64,000 nt of DNA from Chloroflexota bacterium. GTDB taxonomy: Bacteria > Chloroflexota > Anaerolineae > Aggregatilineales > Phototrophicaceae. Positions 35,080 to 44,247 of this stretch are shown here, in pieces. Made by a program: the position numbers and the translations under genes. The notes under the pieces were generated by a model. That model ran no database searches, was not told the DNA's origin, and worked only from the letters and a program-made list of their open reading frames with translations. The stretch lies in NCBI GenBank assembly GCA_011523615.1, contig WTGJ01000027.1:645333-709332 (forward strand). Direction: 5' to 3'. Position 1 is the first letter of the stretch; every line of letters starts with the position of its first letter.

Positions 35080-36303
35080 TTATCGGCGTCTGCGATTCCG
35101 TAAGAATGCGGGCAATTCTATATTTTTATCCTCGATATTGGTGTGGCTGGTGGGCGCCAAATCTGCTTCGGCCGATGTATTGGGGGGTTCTGCGGCTCTG
35201 CGTTGCGCCGGGCCAGCTGCTTCCGAACCACCCGCGGGGGTGGCCGTTTGGCCGCTGATGCGACCGGTTTGTGCCTGCACCGGTTGATGGATGCGTTGGG
35301 GTTGGGGACGATCCCTGTGGGTGGGGAAAATGGCCTGGCTGCCGCGGTTGGTATCAAAACCGGTGGCGATCACCGTGATCCTGACCAGGTCACCCAAACT
35401 GTCGTCCGGTACGGCACCCATGATCATATTCGCATCAGGATGAGCGCTATCACGGACGACCTGCGCGGCGAGATCCACTTCAAACAAAGTGAGGTTGCCA
35501 CCCGTGATGTTGAACAAAATTCCTCTGGCACCATCAATGGTCACATCCAACAAGCGGCTGCTGATCGCTTCTTCGGCCGCCTTTCTGGCACGATCTTCAC
35601 CTTCCGCCGTACCCACCGCCATCAAAGCCGCCCCACCTTCTGCCATGATGGTGCGCACATCGGCGAAGTCCAAATTGACCAAGCCCGGTACGGTGATCAG
35701 TTCGGAGATGCCCTGGATGCCATGCCGCAGCACATCATCCGCTCGACTGAATGCCTGTTGCAAACTCTCTCTTTTTTCCGCGATCTCCAACAAGCGATCA
35801 TTGGGGATCACGATCAAAGTATCGACTTGATTCTTCAGCGCCTCTATCCCGGCGTCGGCCGTCTGCAATCGCGATGGCCCTTCAAAACGAAAGGGGCGTG
35901 TGACGACGCCAATGGTGAGGATGCCCAGATCTTTGGATATCTGCGCCACGATTGGCGAGGCGCCGGTCCCCGTTCCTCCACCCATTCCGGCCGTGATGAA
36001 AGCCATATCTGCGCCACGGAGCGCTTCGTACAGTTGGTCCTGGCTTTCTTCGGCTGCTTTTTTGCCGATTTCAGGATTGCCCCCCGCCCCCAGACCGCGA
36101 GTGAGTTTCTCCCCGATTTGGATCCGGTTCTCAGCGGAGGTCATTTCTAATACTTGCAGATCGGTGTTGATGGCGATGAATTCAACACCGCCGAGGCCTT
36201 CGTCAATCATTCGATTGACGGCATTTCCTCCAGCACCACCCACTCCCAAGACTTTGATTTGTGCGTAGTTCTGTCCCATGACTTGCGTTTCGTTAGAATC
36301 CAT
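35080..36303 (-). CDS. ftsZ: Cell division protein FtsZ
   Basis: Tubulin-like GTPase forming the division ring. 407 residues from ATG 36303 (the frame is open to GTG 36342). GTP-binding loops [16 protein letters not shown] and the tubulin signature [12 protein letters not shown], synergy loop [14 protein letters not shown] 100-residue low-complexity linker leads to the C-terminal peptide [12 protein letters not shown], which in other bacteria binds FtsA. Spacing to ftsA is 78 bases on the same strand. A TATGAT lies in that gap, but without a matched -35. Confidence 0.97.
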   Translation of the reverse strand: MDSNETQVMGQNYAQIKVLGVGGAGGNAVNRMIDEGLGGVEFIAINTDLQVLEMTSAENRIQIGEKLTRGLGAGGNPEIGKKAAEESQDQLYEALRGADMAFITAGMGGGTGTGASPIVAQISKDLGILTIGVVTRPFRFEGPSRLQTADAGIEALKNQVDTLIVIPNDRLLEIAEKRESLQQAFSRADDVLRHGIQGISELITVPGLVNLDFADVRTIMAEGGAALMAVGTAEGEDRARKAAEEAISSRLLDVTIDGARGILFNITGGNLTLFEVDLAAQVVRDSAHPDANMIMGAVPDDSLGDLVRITVIATGFDTNRGSQAIFPTHRDRPQPQRIHQPVQAQTGRISGQTATPAGGSEAAGPAQRRAAEPPNTSAEADLAPTSHTNIEDKNIELPAFLRNRRRR

Positions 36304-36381
36304 ATGCCCCTCAAAGAGAAAGCCCAAACGAACATGCTTCACGATAAATGCTAATCATAATAAAACTCAGTTGCAAGCAAA

Positions 36382-37632
36382 TTACAAATTTTGCTCAGAA
36401 TCAGGCAAAAGTTTTCTCAACATCCCTTGGATCATCATCCCAAATCTGGGCAATATCGAAACATCGCCATTGGGACTGTGGATCGTTTCTTGCTCGATGC
36501 TTAATTCTAAACCCATTCTTAACAATCCAATGGAGGTACTGAATTCGGGCCCCTGAACGACCTCAGCTGCGCCGAGTAAATCTCTCGGACTGGCGGTACG
36601 TACCGGCATCTCCAACATCTGGGAAACGACATCGCGGAAGCCCGCCAGCTTCGATCCGCCACCGGTGAGGATCACCCCTGCGCGGAGCATGCGCTTCAAA
36701 CCGGAACGGTTGAGTTCCCGTTTTACGCACTCGATGATTTCCCTCACCCGCGCTTCGCTCACCATGGCCAGGTCTGCGCGGCGGACTTCTTGCGGCTCGC
36801 TTTCTCCCACAGACTGGATCACGAAAGTATCGGCAGGATCGATCGCCTCTTCCAACGCATGGCCATGTCGCAATTTTACTTGCTCCGCGACTGCGAAGGG
36901 CGTGCGCAAAAAGTAAGAGATATCTTGCGTGACGAAGGCACTGCCCATCGGGATCACGGCCGTATGCCACACCGCACCATCGATGAAGAGAGCCAGATCC
37001 GTGGTGCCGGCACCAAAATCAATCACCAGGGCGCCGATGGTCGCTTCTTCTTCACTGAGTACACTGCTGGCGGAGGCCAAACCACTCAACAAAAATCGAT
37101 CGACATGGACGTTGGCGCCACTCAGCGCCTCGCGCAAATTGGCGATTGCCGAACTTTGCGCGGTGACGATGTGCGCCTCCAATTCCAGTCTGAAGCCATG
37201 CATCCCCAAAGGACTTTTTAAGTGTTCCCGGCCATCCAAAGAATAACTTCTGGGCAAGACGTGGATGATTTCCGCATTGTGAGGGATCGCAATCGCTTTG
37301 GCATTCTCCAAGACTCTTTCCAGATCCAGTGGGTTGATGCTCCTTTGGCCGCTGATGCCAATCGCACCTTCGCTGCTTAAAGAGCTGGTAAAACCATCAC
37401 TGAGGTTGACATAGGCGCGATTGATCTCGTAACCGCTCATCCGCTCGGCGGCAAGGATGGTTTCAGATAGCGCCAATTTGAGTTGCGTTAAATCTGTGAT
37501 CTCGCCGCGGCGGATGCCCACGCTTTGAGCAACACCAGAACCGATGATGAAGGTTTCATTCTGGCGAACTTCCCCAATGACGACGGCGATTTTATGTGAG
37601 CCAATGTCCACACCGACGACGATATCTTTCAT
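36382..37632 (-). CDS. ftsA: Cell division protein FtsA
   Basis: Actin-like membrane tether for FtsZ. 416 residues. N-terminal phosphate loop VVGVDIGSHKIAVVIGE, 1C domain in the middle, second phosphate motif VIDFGAGTTDLALF, and adenosine motif GVILTGGGSKLAGF. The C-terminal end GMMIQGMLRKLLPDS is the amphipathic membrane-targeting helix. It lies between ftsQ (one base away) and ftsZ. The presence of FtsA with its helix argues for a normal Z-ring. Confidence 0.96.
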   Translation of the reverse strand: MKDIVVGVDIGSHKIAVVIGEVRQNETFIIGSGVAQSVGIRRGEITDLTQLKLALSETILAAERMSGYEINRAYVNLSDGFTSSLSSEGAIGISGQRSINPLDLERVLENAKAIAIPHNAEIIHVLPRSYSLDGREHLKSPLGMHGFRLELEAHIVTAQSSAIANLREALSGANVHVDRFLLSGLASASSVLSEEEATIGALVIDFGAGTTDLALFIDGAVWHTAVIPMGSAFVTQDISYFLRTPFAVAEQVKLRHGHALEEAIDPADTFVIQSVGESEPQEVRRADLAMVSEARVREIIECVKRELNRSGLKRMLRAGVILTGGGSKLAGFRDVVSQMLEMPVRTASPRDLLGAAEVVQGPEFSTSIGLLRMGLELSIEQETIHSPNGDVSILPRFGMMIQGMLRKLLPDSEQNL

Positions 37633-37633
37633 A

Positions 37634-38509
37634 TCATTCTCCCGCAGCGCTGCGGTAATGATACGTCATGGGTTGGGCGACGTTGATTTCAGCAATGGTT
37701 ACGCCTTCTTCCCTGGCCAAGGAATGCATCTCAGCGGCGACGGCAGCCCTGTACTCAAAATCGCCACCCCTGCCGTACCAGACCACCGTTTCTTCATCCA
37801 GCCAGTGGCCCAAGCCGCGAAAAGGATTCGGGTCAAACAGAACGGGTGCATCAACTTGGTCCGGTACAGATTGCAACAATGCTAGGACATCGTCGACGAG
37901 CGAGGCGACGAATGCCTCGTCATGATCCCGTTGCTTTTGCACCGCTGCGCTGGAAACGACCAGAGGCAAACTCAGCTGTTTCAAATACACCGGCATGATT
38001 TCTCCATGCTGCGTGACCCAGACGGAATGCTCACCCGCTTGCCAAACGAACAAAGGCTGTTTTTCTATGATGTGGATTTGCACCGTCCCCAATGGCCAAC
38101 CCACTTGTACCTCAGCCTCTTCGATCCCGGGTTGGCGCAACAGGCTCTCCCGGATTTCAGCTGGGTTCAGCCAGAATACATTCTTTCGCGCAACGCCGGT
38201 CATTCCGATCATTTCTTCATGGGTGTAATAGGACACTCCAGCCAAAGAAATCGCATTCACATAAAAGGCGGGCGAAATCACAAATTGTAGGATGAGCAAG
38301 GCGATGCAAAGGATGATCGCTCCACTGAACCAGCGCTGCCTCCCCCGCATAATTCTTCGGCCCGATTGCCGATGTTTTTCTCGAAATTGACGGGCGCGGA
38401 CACGTTTGCGCAGTGCACTCGCGGTTTTCTCATTGCTGATGACATCCATGGCAACCATAAACACAGCATAATCTGAATCGGTGAGACCGCAATGAGCGTC
38501 ACCATTCAC
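37634..38509 (-). CDS. ftsQ: Cell division protein FtsQ/DivIB
   Basis: Divisome scaffold linking FtsL/FtsB and FtsI/FtsW. 291 residues: basic cytoplasmic N-terminus, one membrane helix (about 67-88, IILCIALLILQFVISPAFYV), then a POTRA domain (ISLAGVSYYTHEEMIGMTGV, LLRQPGIEEAEVQVGWPLGTV) and a beta domain with VWVTQHGEIMPV. The position between murB and ftsA is canonical. GTG 38509 overlaps the murB stop by 11 bases; ATG 38458 and 38449 are alternatives without better ribosome sites. Confidence 0.9.
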   Translation of the reverse strand: MNGDAHCGLTDSDYAVFMVAMDVISNEKTASALRKRVRARQFREKHRQSGRRIMRGRQRWFSGAIILCIALLILQFVISPAFYVNAISLAGVSYYTHEEMIGMTGVARKNVFWLNPAEIRESLLRQPGIEEAEVQVGWPLGTVQIHIIEKQPLFVWQAGEHSVWVTQHGEIMPVYLKQLSLPLVVSSAAVQKQRDHDEAFVASLVDDVLALLQSVPDQVDAPVLFDPNPFRGLGHWLDEETVVWYGRGGDFEYRAAVAAEMHSLAREEGVTIAEINVAQPMTYHYRSAAGE

Positions 38510-39431
38510 CGATGTGTTCTATTTCCAGTTGGAGTTGAATGCCGCAGCGTTCCCACACCTTACTTTGCACCCTTTGAATCAACTCATCGTAATCCGCAGC
38601 ATCCGCAGCGCTCACCTCCGTACCGCGGTTGATGAAAAAGTTGGCATGCTTATGGGATACCTCCACTTTCCCTACCCGATATCCCTTCAACCCCGCTGCT
38701 TCAATGATCCGGCCCGCATGATCCCCTGCTGGATTCTTGAAGATGCTGCCCAGACTCGCACCCGCCGGTTGCGTTTGCTTCCGCAGCGTTTTCAATTGCT
38801 GCATCCGTTGCTCAATTTGTTGGGGATCTCCTCGTGGCATAGTCAGCTCAGCAAACAGAATCAAGAAGTCTTTCTCGGGCGCCGCCTTCCAACGTGAGTT
38901 GCGGTAGGCGTATTCCATTTCATGCGCTGGAATGTTGCATCTTCCCTGCCCCTTGATGAGGATTTCCGCTTTTGTCAAACTGGAGGAGATATCACCCCCA
39001 TGAGCGCCGGCGTTGTTGACCACGGCCCCGCCTATGGTGCCAGGAACCGTCGCAAGCCACTCCAAACCGGCAATCCCTCTCCGTTGAGCAAAGCGCGCCA
39101 AAGAACCCAGTGAGACGCCGGAACTGACTTGGATCACGGCGAGATCGTCATGGAGCTCCGTGCACCGTACGGAATGGTTCTCGTTGATGACCACCAGCCC
39201 ACGGACGCCACGGGGCGCGATCAGCACGTTGGCACCCTTACCCAGGACGCGCACCGACCACCCACGCTGCCATGCTTCTTGCACCACGGCGATCATTTCT
39301 TCTTCACCATTGCGAGCGTGATACAGCCAATCGGCCTCCCCCCCCAAACGGGCAGCCGTAAATCGAGCCAGGGAAGCATTTCTCGCAACTAGCTGTTCCA
39401 AACGATCAGTTTGCAATTTCTTCCCAATCAT
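38499..39431 (-). CDS. murB: UDP-N-acetylenolpyruvoylglucosamine reductase
   Basis: FAD enzyme making UDP-MurNAc. 310 residues, the short MurB type. FAD-binding VLGKGANVLIAPRG and VPGTIGGAVVNNAGAHGG, then MEYAYRNSRW, the active-site region PAGASLGSIFKNPAGDHAGR and AAGLKGYRVG, and SHKHANFFINRG. Its 5' end overlaps murC by 26 bases, and its 3' end overlaps ftsQ by 11 bases, consistent with a tightly coupled operon. Confidence 0.96.
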   Translation of the reverse strand: MIGKKLQTDRLEQLVARNASLARFTAARLGGEADWLYHARNGEEEMIAVVQEAWQRGWSVRVLGKGANVLIAPRGVRGLVVINENHSVRCTELHDDLAVIQVSSGVSLGSLARFAQRRGIAGLEWLATVPGTIGGAVVNNAGAHGGDISSSLTKAEILIKGQGRCNIPAHEMEYAYRNSRWKAAPEKDFLILFAELTMPRGDPQQIEQRMQQLKTLRKQTQPAGASLGSIFKNPAGDHAGRIIEAAGLKGYRVGKVEVSHKHANFFINRGTEVSAADAADYDELIQRVQSKVWERCGIQLQLEIEHIGEW

Positions 39432-40791
39432 TCAATAAAGACTCGCCGATGGAAGCCGCATCCCCCGCACTCAGGATGAGCACGCAAGCAGGAATTTGCA
39501 GCCTGGCAATGATCTGAGCCAGAGCAGCGCTGGCATCTGGAGCGAAATGTACCCGCGGATGTAGGATCGCAGCGGTCAGTGCGGCGCCATGGATGCCAGC
39601 GATCGGTTTTTCCCTTGCGGCAAAGATTTCAGTGACGATCACTTTATCCGCTCCTTGAAATGCGCGTGTGAACCCATCCCACAAAGCTGCGACGCGACTG
39701 AATGTGTGCGGTTGCCAAACCACGACCAGTTGTCGCTCCGGAAACTTCTGTCTGGCTGCCGCGATCGTAGCGCGAATGGCAGTGGGATGGTGTGCATAAT
39801 CGTCGACGACTGCCAAACCCGCTCGCTCACTCCGAACGTTCATCCTGCGTTCGACTCCGGGAAAGTCCTGGAGCGCTGCCGCAGCTTTCTCCCAGGGGAT
39901 GCCATACTCTGCCGCAGCCAAGAGGGCAGCGGCCGCATTCCACAAATTGTGTTCACCGACCAGCGCCAGCGCCAACTCGGCTGCCGCCACCCCCTGGTGC
40001 ATACAAATTGCTGTGCAGCCAAGTGGAGATTTCCGTATTTGCGTGAGCTGCAGATCTGCGGAAGCGGCACCACCATAGCTGGCAAGGCGTAGATCAGCAT
40101 TCAATGCCGCCACAGTCTGACTTAGGAGCGGATCGTCTGCACAGTGAATCAGGCGACCGCCCGGCAATATGCGCAAAGAAAACTGGCTGAACGCTTGAAC
40201 CAGTGCATCCAGATCGGGGAAAAAATCGGGGTGATCCAGCTCAAGGTTCGTGATGAGTGCTGTTTCGGGGCACAAACCCAGAAACATATGGTCGTATTCA
40301 TCGGCTTCTACGACGAAGAGATCATCTGTACCAACACTCGCGTTTTCACCACTGGCCAACCGGCTGCCCAGGATGAATCCGGGAGAAAGACCGCTCTTGC
40401 GCAAGATGTGGACGAGCATGGCCGTGGTCGTCGTTTTGCCATGAGTGCCGGCGATGGCGATGGTCGGACGGGGACCGATTACCGTTTGCATGATATCGGC
40501 TCGTCGATATGTGGGGATGCCTTTTCGCCGGGCGGCGTCCACCTCCCCCATGCCTTCTTCATCGATGGCAGAGGTGTAGATCACGGCAGCAGCATTTTCG
40601 ATCTGCTGTGCATCATGGCCCAGCTGGATCGCCACGCCATCCTTCGCCAACGCTTCGGTCATTGGGTTGGCTTGCTTGTCAGAGCCGCTCACACTATGAC
40701 CACGTTCCCATAGAACACGCGCGATGGCCGATAACCCCGAGCCACCGATGCCGACCAAGTGGATGTGCATCGATGGCGGCCAATCTTCCAT
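39406..40791 (-). CDS. murC: UDP-N-acetylmuramate-L-alanine ligase
   Basis: Adds L-Ala to UDP-MurNAc. 461 residues. N-terminal HIHLVGIGGSGLSAIARVL, ATP loop IAIAGTHGKTTTTAMLVHIL, VVEADEYDHMFLGL and LVVVDDYAHHPTAI. ATG 40791 with GAAGG a few bases upstream is chosen; an in-frame GTG at 40812 overlaps the upstream stop (GTGA) and is also plausible. It follows the second of two CvpA-like membrane genes. Confidence 0.96.
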   Translation of the reverse strand: MEDWPPSMHIHLVGIGGSGLSAIARVLWERGHSVSGSDKQANPMTEALAKDGVAIQLGHDAQQIENAAAVIYTSAIDEEGMGEVDAARRKGIPTYRRADIMQTVIGPRPTIAIAGTHGKTTTTAMLVHILRKSGLSPGFILGSRLASGENASVGTDDLFVVEADEYDHMFLGLCPETALITNLELDHPDFFPDLDALVQAFSQFSLRILPGGRLIHCADDPLLSQTVAALNADLRLASYGGAASADLQLTQIRKSPLGCTAICMHQGVAAAELALALVGEHNLWNAAAALLAAAEYGIPWEKAAAALQDFPGVERRMNVRSERAGLAVVDDYAHHPTAIRATIAAARQKFPERQLVVVWQPHTFSRVAALWDGFTRAFQGADKVIVTEIFAAREKPIAGIHGAALTAAILHPRVHFAPDASAALAQIIARLQIPACVLILSAGDAASIGESLLNDWEEIAN

Positions 40792-40808
40792 ACAACCTTC
40801 GAATCGAT

Positions 40809-41345
40809 TCACAATCGGATCCAGGCATAGGATATGGTGGCGACGATGCCGAACAGCAAGACCTCAAAGGGGCCTCCGGTCCAGCCGAGCAATGGAAGCT
40901 GCAAGAATGCCGCGGCCGAAGCGGTATCCGGGCCGGGGGCCGTGATCAGTGGTGCAAAAGGATACAGGTGAATATCCAATAGATACCAGAGTGCTGTGAA
41001 GAATAGATAACCATTCATCCCTCCCAATAGCCCACCCCACAGCAATGTGAGGAGCCGTTTCCGCCACCCGTTGGAGAGATTCGCGGATTGCGCAGCGGCG
41101 GAACGAATGAGCAAGTGAGCCATGAAATATACCAGCGCCAGGATCATCGCTTCTAAGGCAAACAAATGACTCATGGACATGAATCGCAAGATGACATGCC
41201 GAAACCAGCCATCCAGTTGGAGAATGGAAAACACGACCGAAACGAGCAATCCCAAAGTCCATAACTCTTTTTTCCAGCCGCGGCGCATTCCCAGTACCGT
41301 GAAAAAAACGACCCCGATCCAAAGCATCGCCGTCATTGGGATCAT
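40809..41345 (-). CDS. CvpA-like membrane protein B within the dcw cluster
   Basis: 178 residues with about four membrane helices: starts WIGVVFFTVLGMRRGWKKELW, a G-RRG turn that also opens CvpA proteins, then helices near 29-45, 63-83 and 101-125. The block at 102-130 (WGGLLGGMNGYLFFTALWY and HLYPF) is shared with the neighbouring gene, showing that the two are paralogues. A weak resemblance to the CvpA (colicin V production) family is my inference. No known dcw gene is this. Function unknown; genomic position suggests a role in lipid II supply or septal synthesis. Confidence 0.75.
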   Translation of the reverse strand: MIPMTAMLWIGVVFFTVLGMRRGWKKELWTLGLLVSVVFSILQLDGWFRHVILRFMSMSHLFALEAMILALVYFMAHLLIRSAAAQSANLSNGWRKRLLTLLWGGLLGGMNGYLFFTALWYLLDIHLYPFAPLITAPGPDTASAAAFLQLPLLGWTGGPFEVLLFGIVATISYAWIRL

Positions 41346-41352
41346 GACATGC

Positions 41353-41898
41353 TCAGATCACGATCAAGACGATCAGGAACGCGCCGACAACCATCAATGT
41401 GAATACATCGCCGCTGCCGGTTGGGCCACCCACCAACAGGTAGTGCGGTAACCACTGCGTCCATTCTGGATTCACATTGATTGCACCCTCTGCCCAAAGC
41501 GGGTAATCATTCATATGAATGTAGTACCAAACCGAACCGCTGATCAGGTAGCCATTCACCGCGCCGATCAAGCCGCCCAGAATCCCTTCTTGAAACTGAC
41601 TGCGCTGGTTCAGCCTCTCCCCGGTCACCCGAGCCCACAATCGAGAACCGATGACGGCTCGAGTATGGTAGGCTGCCGAAACGATGCCGGTGAACAGCAA
41701 CACTTGAACCAGCAAATGCAGCCCGGCGCTGCCACCAGACAGCAGTTCGTTGCGGATGAGCGCATCGAACTGATGCAAGGCAAACATAGCGAGCAATATC
41801 CCAGCGGATGAGATCAGTTCCAGGCTGAAACCCCTGCGGGAACCAATGTACACGAACACAAAGATAGCCAATAGGATGAGGATCCTGAGATCTATCAT
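41353..41898 (-). CDS. CvpA-like membrane protein A within the dcw cluster
   Basis: 181 residues, about four to five membrane helices. N-terminal ILLAIFVFVYIGSRRGFSLEL has the G-RRG turn; the block at 106-134 (ILGGLIGAVNGYLISGSVWY and DYPL) matches its neighbour. Its ATG at 41898 lies one base after the murG stop, and the paralogue follows after seven bases, so the pair is embedded in the murG-murC part of the operon. I do not recognise an experimentally defined homologue. Confidence 0.75.
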   Translation of the reverse strand: MIDLRILILLAIFVFVYIGSRRGFSLELISSAGILLAMFALHQFDALIRNELLSGGSAGLHLLVQVLLFTGIVSAAYHTRAVIGSRLWARVTGERLNQRSQFQEGILGGLIGAVNGYLISGSVWYYIHMNDYPLWAEGAINVNPEWTQWLPHYLLVGGPTGSGDVFTLMVVGAFLIVLIVI

Positions 41899-41899
41899 G

Positions 41900-42994
41900 T
41901 CATTCGGCTACTTTCAAGAGTTCTTTCGCCAACAACTCTGCTCCATTTTGCGCCTTCATTTTCCCAAAATTACCGCGCATCTGCTTCAACTTGGAGCCAT
42001 CGTCGCGGCTTAAATCACGCACGGTCGGCAGCAACGATTGGAATAATTCTTCTTCGCGGATCAAGGTAGCCACACCTCGGTCCGCAAGATATTGTGCATT
42101 GACTTGTTGATAGCGCCATGGATTCGCCAGTGGAACCAGGATGCTGGGTGTGGCGTACACCGCACTTTCGGCCAATACACTGGCGCCCGCCCGCGACAGG
42201 ATCAGGTCGGCCGCAGCCATCGCGACGCCAATGTCATCCAGATACGGGAATGCGTGATAATGTTCCTGTGGAACATCAGCCCTCTCCCTTTTGAAATCTT
42301 GCCAATTGTTCTGACCCGTTGCATGGATGATTTGCCAACCATCTTCGAGCAATGCTGATGAAATGGAAAGGAGGACCTGGTTCAGGATTCGCGCACCCAA
42401 GCTACCGCCAAAAACCAGCAAGGTTGGTTTGTTTTCATTCAGCTGGAATCTCCGTATGCCATCTTTCCTTCCATGACCTAGGAAACTCTTGCGCAACGGG
42501 TAACCGACCACGGTGCACTTGCCTGCTGAAAAATACTGCTTCGATTCTTCGGTGTGGAGCGCCACTCGGTCGACGAACGGCGCTAAAGTTTTGATGGCCA
42601 GACCCGGTTCGATATCCGGCAGGTACATCACGCGAGGGATGCGCAACAACCAGGCAGCCAAAGCCACGGGAAATCCCGTCCACCCGCCGGTGAGGAACAG
42701 CACGCGCGGTCGGTCCAGCAACAACAGAATTATGGATTGCAGAAAACCCAAGGCCAACGAGATCATGCTCCGCAACTTGCGCAACAGGCTCAAGCCGTGG
42801 ATCGGGCCGGCCAGGATCTCAGAATATCGGTACCGGGGCAGCTGGAAAGCTTCGATGTATTGCCGTTCTGGGCCGCCGAATACACCGACAAAATGAAGCT
42901 CAAGCTCTGGATTACGGTCGGTAAGCGCTTCTGCGGTGGCCAAAGCGGGGTATAGATGACCGCCAGTTCCGCCGGCTGCGATCATGATGCGCAA
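41900..42994 (-). CDS. murG: UDP-GlcNAc:lipid I N-acetylglucosaminyltransferase
   Basis: Makes lipid II on the inner membrane face. 364 residues, GT-B fold. N-terminal G-loop MIAAGGTGGHLYPALATAEA, second-domain G-loop LVFGGSLGARILNQ, and donor-site RAGASVLAESAVYATPSILVPL (key part AGASVLAE). The usual HEQN motif before the second Gly-rich block reads PDIEPG (126-131), so the acceptor side diverges from enterobacterial MurG. The ATG at 42994 overlaps the 3' end of ftsW by 83 bases. Confidence 0.93.
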   Translation of the reverse strand: MRIMIAAGGTGGHLYPALATAEALTDRNPELELHFVGVFGGPERQYIEAFQLPRYRYSEILAGPIHGLSLLRKLRSMISLALGFLQSIILLLLDRPRVLFLTGGWTGFPVALAAWLLRIPRVMYLPDIEPGLAIKTLAPFVDRVALHTEESKQYFSAGKCTVVGYPLRKSFLGHGRKDGIRRFQLNENKPTLLVFGGSLGARILNQVLLSISSALLEDGWQIIHATGQNNWQDFKRERADVPQEHYHAFPYLDDIGVAMAAADLILSRAGASVLAESAVYATPSILVPLANPWRYQQVNAQYLADRGVATLIREEELFQSLLPTVRDLSRDDGSKLKQMRGNFGKMKAQNGAELLAKELLKVAE

Positions 42995-44243
42995 AATCGA
43001 TACTCCGTCCTCTTCGGGTCGCTTCCACTACATTCACGCGATTCACGCTGAGCAACAAGCCCACACTGGATAGCATGGTCACCAACGAGGAGCCACCATA
43101 ACTGATGAAGGGCAAGGGTACTCCCGAAGCGGGCAGCAGAGAAGCCATCACGGCGATGTTCACCATCGCCTGCGTGATGACCATGGTAGTGATGCCGATA
43201 GCGAGCAAACTCCCCAGCGAATCTTTCGCCCGTAAAGCGATCAGGTACCCACGATACGCGAACACGATATAGAGACCGATGACAGCCATACCGCCCACCA
43301 CGCCCAATTCCTCCACCAAAATGGCGAAAATGTAGTCTGTATGCGGTGCGGGCAAGCGACCGGCGAACTTTTGCAAACTGTTTCCGATCCCCAACCCCAG
43401 CATGCCCCCGTTGCGAAAGGCAATCCTCGCCTGCCGCGAGTGATAATCGGCTGCACTGAGACTATCCAACCCGCGTACAAAATGATCCACTCTTTCACCC
43501 ACATACGAAAGCGCATCGCTACCCGAAACCAGGATCAATGCCAGAATGATCAGGCCGAGTACCAACATCAAAAACAACTGTTTCATCGTCGCGCCGGACA
43601 AAAAAAACATCGCAAACGAAACGCTGATGATGATGGCCACTGTGGTCAAGTCCGGCTGCAGGAAGATCAGGCCGGCGATGATGCCGACGATCGCCAGATA
43701 TGGCAGCAAGCCCAGGGTGATGCTGCGAATGCGGCCATGATTGGTGCTCAGCCACGTTGCGAGATACACGACGGTGACGAGCTGGGCGACTTCACCGGGT
43801 TGAATCGACCCGCCGATGAGCGATCGTCTCGCGTTGATCAAGGTGTCGTCGCCATAAAACAGCACCATGACCAACAAAGCGATGGTCAGGATCAAAGCGG
43901 GAATGATCCATTTTTTCCATATGCGATAATCCATGAAGGTGAAGGCGAACAAAATCATTGATCCGATGGCGGCATTGCGCAATTGTTGCTTGAGGATCGA
44001 GCCCACCGAACCGAATAGCTGATAGCTCCAATCCAGCGTAGCACTGTAGACCATCATCAAGCCAATGATGAGCAAGGTTGCGGTAACGACCAACAAGGGG
44101 ATATCCATTGCCATGAGCAACTGACGAAGGAGTGAATTGGATCGGACGCGGGGGATGCCCAATCGCAACTGGTTCTGGGTATTCCCTTGCTGGATGACGC
44201 TCTCTTCAGGCATGTGGATGTATGAATCTGGGTTCAAGATCAT
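42912..44243 (-). CDS. ftsW: SEDS glycosyltransferase FtsW
   Basis: Polymerises lipid II at the septum. 443 residues, about ten membrane helices. Family blocks: FLQPDLTTVAIIISVSF, RNGGMLGLGIGNSLQKF, then PAPHTDYIFAILVEELG containing the proposed catalytic Asp (D303 of HTD), and LPFISYGGSSLV. The active site looks intact, unlike that of the ftsI-slot protein. The C-terminus is a 35-residue Arg-rich tail that extends into murG in another frame (83-base overlap), which is unusually long. It follows murD by four bases. Confidence 0.94.
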   Translation of the reverse strand: MILNPDSYIHMPEESVIQQGNTQNQLRLGIPRVRSNSLLRQLLMAMDIPLLVVTATLLIIGLMMVYSATLDWSYQLFGSVGSILKQQLRNAAIGSMILFAFTFMDYRIWKKWIIPALILTIALLVMVLFYGDDTLINARRSLIGGSIQPGEVAQLVTVVYLATWLSTNHGRIRSITLGLLPYLAIVGIIAGLIFLQPDLTTVAIIISVSFAMFFLSGATMKQLFLMLVLGLIILALILVSGSDALSYVGERVDHFVRGLDSLSAADYHSRQARIAFRNGGMLGLGIGNSLQKFAGRLPAPHTDYIFAILVEELGVVGGMAVIGLYIVFAYRGYLIALRAKDSLGSLLAIGITTMVITQAMVNIAVMASLLPASGVPLPFISYGGSSLVTMLSSVGLLLSVNRVNVVEATRRGRSIDFAHHDRSRRNWRSSIPRFGHRRSAYRP

Positions 44244-44247
44244 TTCA

